DNA from: JBBTTS01 sp038064135
GTDB lineage: Bacteria > Patescibacteriota > Saccharimonadia > Saccharimonadales > OMJO01
Assembly (NCBI GenBank): GCA_038064135.1
Contig: JBBTTS010000038.1
Location: 1 to 21,325, forward strand
Direction: 5' to 3'
DNA length: 21,325 nt
Position 1 is the stretch's first letter. Every line of letters begins with the position of its first letter. The translations under genes and the position numbers were made by a program. The notes under the pieces were generated by a model, which saw nothing but the letters and a program-made list of their open reading frames with translations, was not told the DNA's origin and ran no database searches. Shown here piece by piece: positions 15,006 through 21,325 of this stretch.

Positions 15006-15040
15006 AAAGACCCGGCTTGGTGTGCAAGCGCGGGCCTTTT
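15005..15040 (-). terminator. Rho-independent terminator after pilA
   Basis: In minus-strand RNA, AAAAGGCCCG plus GCTTG pairs with CAAGC plus CGGGTCTTTT around a CACAC loop, with one bulged C and one G-U pair. The G-U is a mismatch on the plus strand, so the minus strand is the functional reading. The U tract is interrupted by C. It lies about 18 nt past the pilA stop. Confidence 0.7.
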
Positions 15041-15057
15041 TTTAAATCAGCTTATTA

Positions 15058-15501
15058 TTAATTTAGTGCAGTTTTTGCGTAAGTACCGCCACCTTCGAGC
15101 GTAGCTGTCAGAGTGTAACCTGTGCAATCACCACCCACACCGTTATCGCATCCACTCGGAGTAACAGCGTAAGCGTAAGAGTTGGCTGCAGCTGCAGCAA
15201 CTAGTGTTTGGGCAGTACCTTTTGGATCTTGAAGCGCTTCAGCGTCGAGACCCTTCATATTAGTGGTGCGCCACGATGAATCGTTCATGTTTGCCAATGT
15301 TGGGTACTTACCATTTTGAGCATAGTATGCCTCAACTTGGCCGTGAAGCGCTTTAACGTCTGTTTTTCGTTCGGTGTTACGACCGTTTTGTTGAATACCT
15401 GTGAAGGTAGTAATCACTAATGCCGCCAATATTCCAATCACGACAATAACGATTAGAAGTTCTACGATCGTAAAACCTTGTTGTTTGCTTTTTTGAGTCA
15501 T
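15058..15501 (-). CDS. pilA: Major type IV pilin
   Basis: This 147-aa prepilin has the leader MTQKSKQQG and the mature start FTIVELLIVIVVIGILAALV with Glu5, the textbook type IV pilin stem. The globular part includes HGQVEAYYAQNGKYPT, typical of pilins and type II pseudopilins, and ends with a Cys118-Cys126 pair that can form the D-loop disulfide. A strong -35/-10 promoter, a GGGAGGGG ribosome binding site (15512-15505) and its own terminator mark it as a highly expressed single-gene unit inside the cluster, as expected for the major subunit. Confidence 0.93.
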   Translation of the reverse strand: MTQKSKQQGFTIVELLIVIVVIGILAALVITTFTGIQQNGRNTERKTDVKALHGQVEAYYAQNGKYPTLANMNDSSWRTTNMKGLDAEALQDPKGTAQTLVAAAAANSYAYAVTPSGCDNGVGGDCTGYTLTATLEGGGTYAKTALN

Positions 15502-15558
15502 TTTCCCCTCCCTAATTTTGTAACTAAGAAATCCGAACTAGTCAGGATGTCTAACTTG

Positions 15559-15586
15559 ATTATAACCATAACCTAAAGCGCGTCAA
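15559..15586 (-). promoter_or_regulatory. Promoter of pilA
   Basis: On the minus strand TTGACG (15586-15581) and a perfect TATAAT (15564-15559) are 16 bp apart. Transcription should start near 15552, giving a leader of about 50 nt that ends in the GGGAGGGG ribosome binding site (15512-15505). Confidence 0.75.
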
Positions 15587-15594
15587 GAGGAAAT

Positions 15595-16812
15595 TTAATT
15601 ATCTCCGACGTTTTTACTGAGGCTAGCTATTGGGCCCATGACGCTGGCAGCGATAACACCTACCATTCCACCAAGCACAATTATCATGATTGGCTCAATC
15701 AACGAACTTAACCCATCTATCACAGCCTTTACTTCCTCTTCGTAAAAATCAGCAACTTTCACTAATATTGTGTCGATTTGGCCAGTTTCCTCGCCGACGG
15801 CAAGCATTTGTGACACAATTGGCGGAAAATGCTTGCTAGATTTTAGGGGTTCGCTGAGTTGTTTGCCGTTTCGGACAGCCTTGGCGGCCTCTTTTAGCTC
15901 GGCTTCGATAACCTTATTGCCAATAGCTCCACCGGTAACTTCTAGAGCATCGAGCACATTAACGCCTGCGGCCATCAAAGATGCAAAAGTTCGGGCAAAT
16001 CTGGCGATGGCAATTTTAGTAACCACAGTTTTGATTACCGGAGTTCTCAACAATAGGGCATGTAATTGGTATTTTCCTTTTGGGGTACGAACGTAGCGTC
16101 GAATAAGCCAAATACTTACAAATAAAAATCCAAAGACCAAGATAAAGTTATTACGCATAAAATCGCTTAAAGCCAACATGGCCTGTGTGTAAACTGGTAA
16201 CTCGGCATCCTCACCGCCTAAATCAGTTAATATTTTGCCAATCTTAGGAATAATAAAGAACATGATTCCGAAAAACGCCATTACTGTAATGCCAAAAATG
16301 ACTGTAGGATAGGTCATGGCACTTTTAATTTTTTTACGCATGGCCGAATCTTGCTCAACCTGAGACGCTAGGCGTTTTAAAATATCATCTAAAATTCCAC
16401 CTGCTTCGCCAGCTTTGACCATATTTACGTAAACATCAGAGTAAACATTTGGGTATTTTGCCAAACTCTCGCCAATTGAGAGGCCGCCCTCGACATCTTT
16501 CATTATGCCTGCTATCACCGATTTAAAATATTTGCTATTTGTTTGTTCTTCTAAAGTAGACAGCGCACGGGCAAGTGGCACGCCGGCCGAGATCATTGTA
16601 GAAAGTTGGCGGGTAAAAACCACCAAATCTTTAGATTTGACATGTTTAGCACGTCCACGGCCCGAATTTTTCGAAGACTCGAGCTTAATTACTAGAGGCC
16701 TTGAGCCGGTTCGAGACAACATACTTACTACGGCATCGCGGTCGACAGCATCGGCCGAACCATGGATAGTTTTTCCGTCTTTTGTTGTGGCTGTGTAAAT
16801 AAAGTGGGCCAC
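15595..16812 (-). CDS. pilC: PilC inner-membrane platform protein (GspF family)
   Basis: At 405 aa it has the full PilC/GspF layout. An N-terminal domain opens with YTATTKDGKTIHGSADA. The first T2SSF repeat (about 70-190) contains FTRQLSTMISAGVPL, then EAGGILDDILKRLA, and a membrane span. The second repeat (about 270-390) contains FARTFASLMAAGVNVLDALE, then GEETGQIDTILVKVADFYEEEV, and ends in hydrophobic helices. PilC transmits force from the ATPase to the pilus base. The start codon is GTG, with GGAG about 9 nt upstream inside the pilB end; the gap to pilB is 3 nt. Confidence 0.95.
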   Translation of the reverse strand: MAHFIYTATTKDGKTIHGSADAVDRDAVVSMLSRTGSRPLVIKLESSKNSGRGRAKHVKSKDLVVFTRQLSTMISAGVPLARALSTLEEQTNSKYFKSVIAGIMKDVEGGLSIGESLAKYPNVYSDVYVNMVKAGEAGGILDDILKRLASQVEQDSAMRKKIKSAMTYPTVIFGITVMAFFGIMFFIIPKIGKILTDLGGEDAELPVYTQAMLALSDFMRNNFILVFGFLFVSIWLIRRYVRTPKGKYQLHALLLRTPVIKTVVTKIAIARFARTFASLMAAGVNVLDALEVTGGAIGNKVIEAELKEAAKAVRNGKQLSEPLKSSKHFPPIVSQMLAVGEETGQIDTILVKVADFYEEEVKAVIDGLSSLIEPIMIIVLGGMVGVIAASVMGPIASLSKNVGDN

Positions 16813-16815
16813 TTT

Positions 16816-18624
16816 TTATTTCTCCGAAGTTACTCGTAATACTTCTTCGACAGAAGTCTGTCCACGAAGTGCTTTTATAAATCCATCAACCTGCATGGTT
16901 ATCATACCTTCCTTTATGGCTTGTTCCTGAATGGCATCACTGGTGCTGTTTGCCACAATCAAGTGCTGGACGTCCTGAGAATTTGATAGAACCTCGTATA
17001 TACCTATTCGACCTTTGTAGCCAGTGTGACCGCAGGTGTCGCAACCACCATCATGGGCTTTCCAAAGTTGAGTTATTTTAGTTCCTGAAGTTGAAAGTGC
17101 ATCACTAGCGTGTGGCGCTTTACCACCGCTACTTTTACCGATGCCGCCCTCAAAAGCCATCTCTTCTAGGTGGTGAATTTGCTTCACTATACTAGGGTTG
17201 TCTGTGCCAAAAATCTCAGCAATTTGTTTTAGGGTGGCCGCGTCTGGTGAAACTGCTTCTCGGCAATCTATACAAAGTCTACGAACTAACCTTTGCCCAA
17301 CGACGGCCCGCACCGTACTGGCTATAAGAAACGGCTCAATGCTCATATCTAAGAGTCTAGGTAGGCAAGTGGCAGCATTGTTGGTGTGAAGAGTGGCAAA
17401 AACTAAGTGGCCAGTCAATGCTGCCTGAACCCCAAGTCCAGCGGTTTCGCTATCACGTATTTCGCCCACCATAATGATATTGGGGTCTTGGCGAAGTAGT
17501 GCACGTAGTCCAGCGGCAAAAGTCATACCGGCTTTTGGATTCACTTGGGTTTGGTTAGTCCCGGGTATGCGGTATTCCACCGGGTCTTCGATTGTCGAAA
17601 TGTTAACACTCGGTTTGTTTATGATGCTCAAAATGCTAAATAAACTGGTTGATTTACCCGAGCCAGTAGGTCCGGTAACCAAAATCATGCCGTGCGGTTG
17701 AGTCATTGCTTGTTTAATAGAATTTAACGAACTACCCCAATACCCCAATTCTTCCAAGGTAGCAGCTTCGCTGCTCTCGTTTAAAATACGCATAACCACT
17801 TTTTCACATTCAGTTACAGGTAGGGTAGAAACACGCAAGGCAAAAACTTGCGAACCGACTTGAATTTTGAACCGACCGTCCTGCGGGACACGTCGTTCGT
17901 CGATTTTCAGGTTTGCCAAAATTTTAATACGCGAAACCAGCGAATTAAGAACTTTTTTAGGTAACTTATTTGCTTCTCGCAAAATGCCATCAACTCTGTA
18001 TCGCACTACAATGTTACTTTCGCGGGGCTCGATATGTACATCACTGGCACTGGCCTTAACTGCATATTCAATTATCAAGTTAACAGTTTGTGCAATTGGC
18101 GAATCTTCGGCTAGGTCTTCTTCATCAACGTCTTCTTCTTCGTCGTCAGTGTCTTCGGGCGTCATAACTTTTGTAAGTTCCGAACCAATTGTGCCTCGGT
18201 ATTGGTCTATTGCAGCCTGAATAGCCGAGTTGGTTGCCAGATGAACTTTAAGCTGTTCGCCGAGTTGCTTACGTAAAAAGTTTACTGCTTGAATGTCGTC
18301 GGGATCGCTCATAGCCAAAAGTTTGCCACCGTCTTCTTCCAGCCCATAAAGTACAACTCCGTATTGCTTGGCAATTCGCTCAGGGATTAGTCGCAATACT
18401 TCGCGCTTAATTTCCTTTGGGTTTAGTTCGACATAAGGCACGTCAATTTCGGCGGCATAAAGTTTGGTTAAATCTTTTTCAGTAATCAAATTATTGGCAA
18501 TTACCAAGTCTTGCAGCGGTTTTTTTTCGGCTGCTTCTTGTTCGCGTAAAGTCGTGATTTGCTCTTCGCTCACCTTTTCTGTGGTGCGCAACAGCTTCTC
18601 CACCAAAGCATCAGAGATTCTCAT
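16816..18624 (-). CDS. pilB: PilB/GspE-type pilus extension ATPase
   Basis: At 602 aa it has an N-terminal GspE-N/MshEN domain (about 1-145) and an acidic linker (157-174, mostly Asp/Glu). The ATPase core has Walker A GPTGSGKST (318-326), the Asp box around DPVEYR (347-352), Walker B IIMVGEIRD (383-391) and the His box TGHLVFATLHTN (404-415). Two CxxC pairs (451/454 and 528/531) form the zinc site; the 73-residue stretch between them includes a Gly/Ser-rich insert near 495-515. It powers pilin polymerisation. It is the first gene of the minus-strand pilus cluster and diverges from recA. Confidence 0.94.
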   Translation of the reverse strand: MRISDALVEKLLRTTEKVSEEQITTLREQEAAEKKPLQDLVIANNLITEKDLTKLYAAEIDVPYVELNPKEIKREVLRLIPERIAKQYGVVLYGLEEDGGKLLAMSDPDDIQAVNFLRKQLGEQLKVHLATNSAIQAAIDQYRGTIGSELTKVMTPEDTDDEEEDVDEEDLAEDSPIAQTVNLIIEYAVKASASDVHIEPRESNIVVRYRVDGILREANKLPKKVLNSLVSRIKILANLKIDERRVPQDGRFKIQVGSQVFALRVSTLPVTECEKVVMRILNESSEAATLEELGYWGSSLNSIKQAMTQPHGMILVTGPTGSGKSTSLFSILSIINKPSVNISTIEDPVEYRIPGTNQTQVNPKAGMTFAAGLRALLRQDPNIIMVGEIRDSETAGLGVQAALTGHLVFATLHTNNAATCLPRLLDMSIEPFLIASTVRAVVGQRLVRRLCIDCREAVSPDAATLKQIAEIFGTDNPSIVKQIHHLEEMAFEGGIGKSSGGKAPHASDALSTSGTKITQLWKAHDGGCDTCGHTGYKGRIGIYEVLSNSQDVQHLIVANSTSDAIQEQAIKEGMITMQVDGFIKALRGQTSVEEVLRVTSEK

Positions 18625-18635
18625 AGTCAGTATCT

Positions 18636-18641
18636 AGTATA
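18636..18641 (-). promoter_or_regulatory. -10 element (TATACT) before pilB
   Basis: TATACT on the minus strand ends 11 nt before the pilB ATG; no good -35 is present. The inverted repeat AAAGC...GCTTT (18641-18657) overlaps its upstream edge. A leader of only a few nt would result. Confidence 0.4.
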
Positions 18642-18695
18642 AAGCACGAGCGCTTTTTGAATGAAATAAAAAGTTGTGTTGGCTCCTGTCGGCTC

Positions 18696-18704
18696 TGTTA
18701 TAAT
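18696..18704 (+). promoter_or_regulatory. Extended -10 promoter of recA (TGTTATAAT)
   Basis: TGT plus a perfect TATAAT lies 42 nt before the recA ATG. TTGTGT (18674-18679) at 19 bp is the only -35-like match. The leader of about 36 nt holds the strong ribosome binding site. I see no palindromic LexA operator of the E. coli or Bacillus type nearby. Confidence 0.6.
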
Positions 18705-18731
18705 GCGGGTACAAGTGTTAATTTCAGGGGT

Positions 18732-18739
18732 GGAAGGAG
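18732..18739 (+). promoter_or_regulatory. Ribosome binding site of recA (GGAAGGAG)
   Basis: GGAAGGAG ends 7 nt before the ATG at 18747. It fixes that start over in-frame codons further upstream, which lie in the promoter region. Confidence 0.85.
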
Positions 18740-18746
18740 TGTAGTT

Positions 18747-19781
18747 ATGGCCGATAAAAAACCTAACAAAACCATGCAAGAAAAATCTGAAGATGCCAGC
18801 GGCAAGTCCAAAGCCCTTGGTTTGGCGCTCGAAACCATCGAAAAACAGTTTGGCAAAGGTTCGATTATGAAATTGGGCGAGGCCCATAAAGTTCATGTCG
18901 AAACCATTCCAACTGGTTCACTGAGTTTAGACATTGCCTTAGGCGGCGGTATACCCAAAGGGCGGGTTGTTGAAGTTTATGGACCGGAAAGTTCTGGCAA
19001 AACCACTCTTACTCTGCATGCTATTGCAGAGGTGCAAAAGCAAGGTGGCACAGCGGCGTTTATTGATGCCGAGCATGCCCTAGATCCTGCCTACGCCAAG
19101 CGAATTGGTGTTGATGTCGAAAATTTACTTCTAAGTCAGCCAGATAATGGTGAACAGGCTCTCGAAATTGTTGAAACTTTGGTGCGCAGTAACGCTGTTG
19201 ACATGATAGTTATCGATTCGGTAGCGGCCTTAGTCCCACGGGCCGAAATAGAAGGTGACATGGGCGACAGCCTGCCTGGTTTGCAGGCTAGGCTAATGAG
19301 CCAAGCGCTTCGTAAATTAACGGGTATTATTAATCGCAGTAAAGCCACGGTGGTATTTATTAACCAAATTCGTATGAAAATTGGCGTAATGTTTGGTAAT
19401 CCAGAAACAACAACTGGTGGTAATGCGCTGAAGTTTTATGCAAGCGTGCGTATGGACATTCGTCGCATTGGCCAAATAAAGCAGGGCGAAGATGTTGTTG
19501 GCAACCGCACACGCGTTAAAGTAGTTAAGAACAAAATAGCGCCGCCGTTTAGGGAAGCTGAGTTTGACATTATGTACAATCAAGGAATTAGTGCTAGCGG
19601 AGACGTTCTGGATCTTGCTACCAACTTAGGAATAGTCGAAAAAGCTGGTGCCTGGTTTAGTTACGGTGGCGAAAAAATCTCTCAGGGCCGTGAAGCTGCC
19701 AAAAAATACCTCGAAGATAACCCCAAGATCTTGGTAGAAATTGCCAAGAAAGTAAAGGTTGCCTCCGAAAAGGAAACTTAA
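18747..19781 (+). CDS. recA: RecA recombinase
   Basis: At 344 aa it has Walker A GPESSGKTT (79-87), the block MIVIDSVAALVPRAEI after Walker B, the DNA-binding loop L1/L2 region (GDSLPGLQARLMSQALRKLT, then NQIRMKIGVMFGNPETTTGGNALKF), and a short lysine-rich C-terminal end instead of the acidic tail of E. coli RecA. It forms the strand-exchange filament and would process DNA brought in by ComEC. The start is set by the strong ribosome binding site. It is followed after 3 nt by a small unknown gene and then recX, so all three probably share the promoter at 18696. Confidence 0.98.
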   Translation: MADKKPNKTMQEKSEDASGKSKALGLALETIEKQFGKGSIMKLGEAHKVHVETIPTGSLSLDIALGGGIPKGRVVEVYGPESSGKTTLTLHAIAEVQKQGGTAAFIDAEHALDPAYAKRIGVDVENLLLSQPDNGEQALEIVETLVRSNAVDMIVIDSVAALVPRAEIEGDMGDSLPGLQARLMSQALRKLTGIINRSKATVVFINQIRMKIGVMFGNPETTTGGNALKFYASVRMDIRRIGQIKQGEDVVGNRTRVKVVKNKIAPPFREAEFDIMYNQGISASGDVLDLATNLGIVEKAGAWFSYGGEKISQGREAAKKYLEDNPKILVEIAKKVKVASEKET

Positions 19782-19784
19782 ATC

Positions 19785-20081
19785 ATGGTTCGACCTAGGT
19801 TAGACGAATTCGGATTGCGTAACCAAGGATGTGAAGCAGTTTTACACGACAAAGGATGGGGTATACAAGATGTGCCAGTTTGTATGGGCGGTGTGGCAAT
19901 AGGTGGTTGCAATAATCCTGAATCTTGTAAGCCATTATTTGTAGAACGTTCGAATGAAGAATATCCAGACAGTTACGTTTATGTATTCCATGAGGGGTCA
20001 AAAAACGGTAAACGAGTTATCAATAGAGTAACATTTGTCCGTAGATCCTTAGAATCAGCTGTCTCAGACGAAGCGCAATAG
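19785..20081 (+). CDS. 98-aa four-cysteine protein between recA and recX
   Basis: The ATG follows the recA stop after 3 nt, and the stop lies 6 nt before recX, so it is embedded in the recA transcript. Cys at 16, 33, 42 and 48 (in NQGCEAVL, PVCMGGVA, GGCNNPESCK) could bind a metal, or carry redox or structural disulfides. The first half is Gly-rich; the second half (SYVYVFHEGSKNGKRVINRVTFVRR) looks like a pair of beta strands with a turn. No signal peptide or membrane span is seen. I know no family with this pattern. Placement suggests, but does not prove, a part in RecA regulation or DNA repair. Confidence 0.65.
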   Translation: MVRPRLDEFGLRNQGCEAVLHDKGWGIQDVPVCMGGVAIGGCNNPESCKPLFVERSNEEYPDSYVYVFHEGSKNGKRVINRVTFVRRSLESAVSDEAQ

Positions 20082-20087
20082 CTAAAA

Positions 20088-20690
20088 ATGATAATTTCCG
20101 CTATTACTCAACAGGTTAAGCGAGCAGACCGGTATTCGATATTTATTGACGGAGAATACAGTTTCAGTCTGAGCGAAAGGGAACTTATCGCTAGTGGTAT
20201 ACATAGCGGCTTAGAGATATCGCCGACGGAGGTTAAAAACTACAAAAAGCTTTCACAGACAGATAAGGTTTATGGGTTAGTATTGAACTTGATTGCCAGG
20301 CGCGCTCGCAGCCAAAAAGAACTTATTGATTATATGCGGCGTAAAAATCTTGATGATTCAGAGGTACAAATAATACTTAACAAGTTAAGTAAGAGCAGGC
20401 TAGTGGACGACCTTGAGTTTGCTCGGCGTTGGGTTCAAAACCGCCGCGATCTTAAAAATGCCAGTAACCGCAAACTCCACCTAGAACTGCGAGTTAAAGG
20501 TATCAACTCCGAAATTATAGATGAAGTCTTGGCCAATTCGCTAGATGACGAACAAAGCGCACTGGCAGAGTTGATCGAGAAAAAACGCCGTCAAGCTAAA
20601 TACCGCGAAGACCCTCAAAAACTCATGGCTTATCTTGCTCGCCAAGGCTTCAATTATTCTGATATTAAAAATATTTTAGATTTCGAATAG
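20088..20690 (+). CDS. recX: RecX regulator of RecA
   Basis: This 200-aa protein has an N-terminal beta region (YSIFIDGEYSFSLSERELIASGI) as in longer RecX proteins. It is followed by the helical repeats of the family: LNLIARRARSQKELIDYMRRK, then LSKSRLVDDLEFARRWVQNRR, then LHLELRVKGI, and a final RQGFNYSDIKNIL. RecX binds in the RecA filament groove and usually inhibits it. The gene is linked to recA, as commonly seen, with the four-cysteine gene between. It converges on the PRC-barrel gene with 8 nt between stops. Confidence 0.93.
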   Translation: MIISAITQQVKRADRYSIFIDGEYSFSLSERELIASGIHSGLEISPTEVKNYKKLSQTDKVYGLVLNLIARRARSQKELIDYMRRKNLDDSEVQIILNKLSKSRLVDDLEFARRWVQNRRDLKNASNRKLHLELRVKGINSEIIDEVLANSLDDEQSALAELIEKKRRQAKYREDPQKLMAYLARQGFNYSDIKNILDFE

Positions 20691-20698
20691 ATAAAAAT

Positions 20699-21226
20699 TC
20701 AATTTGCAGCCGTGGCATTAGCGAAAACTCCGGCTTTAACGCCCTGTAAAGGCTCTTGAACAACTATCTTTTTATTTGTAATTTCTATAATTTGGTTACG
20801 GTCGATACTTAATTGTCCGCCAGTTATATTTTTGAGTAGCGGCTTAACGACATAAAGTTTTGTAATATATAGCGAATCCATGTCGACAGCATAATCATCG
20901 ACTTTACCTAATCTGTTACGATTTGCAGTTACTACCGACTTGCCCAAAACCTGAAAGTGCAGATTTATTATATTTTGGTCACGTACAAGCTCATGTTCTT
21001 CGCTTAGCACTTCATGATCATTTACTAAATAACCAACCTCCGAAACCTCGCGGATATCTTGGCTAAGTAACACGAGTCGACTTTTATTGAATTTGTCCAA
21101 CACCAAAAAACCAATAATTTTTAAGTTATTTGGGTTAATTATCGGTTCAATCACAGTTGCAATTACCCCACCTGTTCGCAGGCTTAGTACCTGTTTTTGG
21201 GTGACCGATTTACTGAGTTGCATCAT
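20699..21226 (-). CDS. PRC-barrel domain protein
   Basis: From the ATG at 21226 it is 175 aa. It opens with QKQVLSLRTGGVIATV, the usual start of a PRC-barrel (a small beta-barrel), followed by NNLKIIGFLVLD and LLSQDIREV. A second, similar half begins at LGKVDDYAVDMDSLYITKLYV, so the protein seems to hold two barrels; the first ends near SEEHELVRD. The frame extends to 21298, but the -10 element at 21242-21237 lies inside that extension, so the nearer ATG is preferred (21223 is also possible). No membrane span is left with this start. The family binds RNA, proteins or ligands in diverse roles; its role here is unknown. Confidence 0.78.
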   Translation of the reverse strand: MMQLSKSVTQKQVLSLRTGGVIATVIEPIINPNNLKIIGFLVLDKFNKSRLVLLSQDIREVSEVGYLVNDHEVLSEEHELVRDQNIINLHFQVLGKSVVTANRNRLGKVDDYAVDMDSLYITKLYVVKPLLKNITGGQLSIDRNQIIEITNKKIVVQEPLQGVKAGVFANATAAN

Positions 21227-21236
21227 AGTTATTATT

Positions 21237-21242
21237 AGTATA
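21237..21242 (-). promoter_or_regulatory. -10 element (TATACT) before the PRC-barrel gene
   Basis: TATACT on the minus strand ends 10 nt before the ATG at 21226, the same hexamer and nearly the same distance as at 14986 and 18624. A -35 is not clear. Confidence 0.4.
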
Positions 21243-21253
21243 GCGAAAAAAGC

Positions 21254-21262
21254 TGTGGATAA
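21254..21262 (-). other. Perfect DnaA box
   Basis: On the minus strand it reads TTATCCACA, the E. coli high-affinity DnaA box, 12 nt upstream of the -10 of the PRC-barrel gene. Only this copy was noticed in the window. It could be a regulatory site or chance. Confidence 0.45.
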
Positions 21263-21325
21263 CTTAAAACACGGAGAGTACGGAATATAGTAGGACACTC
21301 ACTAACAAGCCAGTAGCTAAAATGG
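21263..21325. other. Intergenic end of window
   Basis: No gene can be supported. TATAGT (21286-21291, +) could be a -10 facing right for a gene beyond the edge; an ATG at 21322 is too close to the end to judge. Confidence 0.3.

Noticed and set aside
18657..18746. 30-residue N-terminal extension of RecA
   Set aside because: It covers the promoter and ribosome binding site; homologues start near MADKK.
18700..18746. SOS (LexA) operator at recA
   Set aside because: No CTGT-N8-ACAG or GAAC-N4-GTTC type palindrome was found in the leader.
21227..21298. 24-residue N-terminal extension of the PRC-barrel protein
   Set aside because: It would include the -10 element and DnaA box as coding DNA, and the domain begins just after the nearer ATG.
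1..21325. UGA recoded to glycine, as in some CPR groups
   Set aside because: TGA ends several genes exactly at overlaps with the next ATG, and no conserved gene has an internal TGA.
1..21325. CRISPR array, insertion sequence or prophage genes
   Set aside because: No regularly spaced repeats, transposase, integrase or phage structural genes were seen.

Overview
The window reads as a compact chromosome segment from a Patescibacteria/CPR bacterium, most likely Candidatus Saccharibacteria (TM7). This is inferred from gene content and layout, not from a marker tree. Genes overlap by 1-41 nt or sit a few nt apart, base composition is moderately AT-rich, and TGA is an ordinary stop in many genes, which argues against the recoded Gracilibacteria/Absconditabacteria.

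Left part (1-4649, mostly +). A tightly packed operon encodes the C-terminal end of a probable ATP-grasp ligase (cut by the window edge), a Mur-ligase-type enzyme resembling the second half of cyanophycin synthetase, a retropepsin-like protease of the RimB/RLAN type, a full RimK ATP-grasp ligase and a membrane-anchored DUF192 protein. Together they look like a peptide-tailing and trimming module; the product is unknown. This is the best candidate for an undescribed system. A small integral membrane protein (+) and an unrecognised 124-aa protein (-) follow, converging.

Non-coding island (4650-5081). It holds tRNA-Lys(UUU) on the minus strand with a clear promoter and Rho-independent terminator. 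Beside it is a roughly 146-bp palindrome-rich block and a degenerate copy of the tRNA 3' end.

DNA uptake and recombination (5082-9908, +). comEC (without a metallo-beta-lactamase domain), yebC and ruvC-ruvA-ruvB overlap end to end, followed by a PH-domain membrane protein.

Type IV pilus locus (18624-9915, -). The order is pilB, pilC, pilA (own promoter and terminator), two minor prepilins, a PilX-like protein with a repetitive putative beta-helix, pilM, pilN, pilO and a small membrane protein in the place where pilP would be. PilT, prepilin peptidase and an outer-membrane secretin are not in the window. PilB diverges from recA.

Right part (18747-21325). recA, a 98-aa four-cysteine protein of unknown function and recX form a + strand group. 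A PRC-barrel protein converges on recX; upstream of it lie a -10 element and one perfect DnaA box. Pilus, ComEC, RecA/RecX and RuvABC together would cover DNA uptake and recombination, consistent with natural transformation, although no regulator links them here.

A recurring feature is a -10-like hexamer, sometimes with an extended TGn, only 6-11 nt upstream of several start codons. This suggests leaderless or near-leaderless mRNAs, whereas recA and pilA have clear leaders with strong Shine-Dalgarno sequences.
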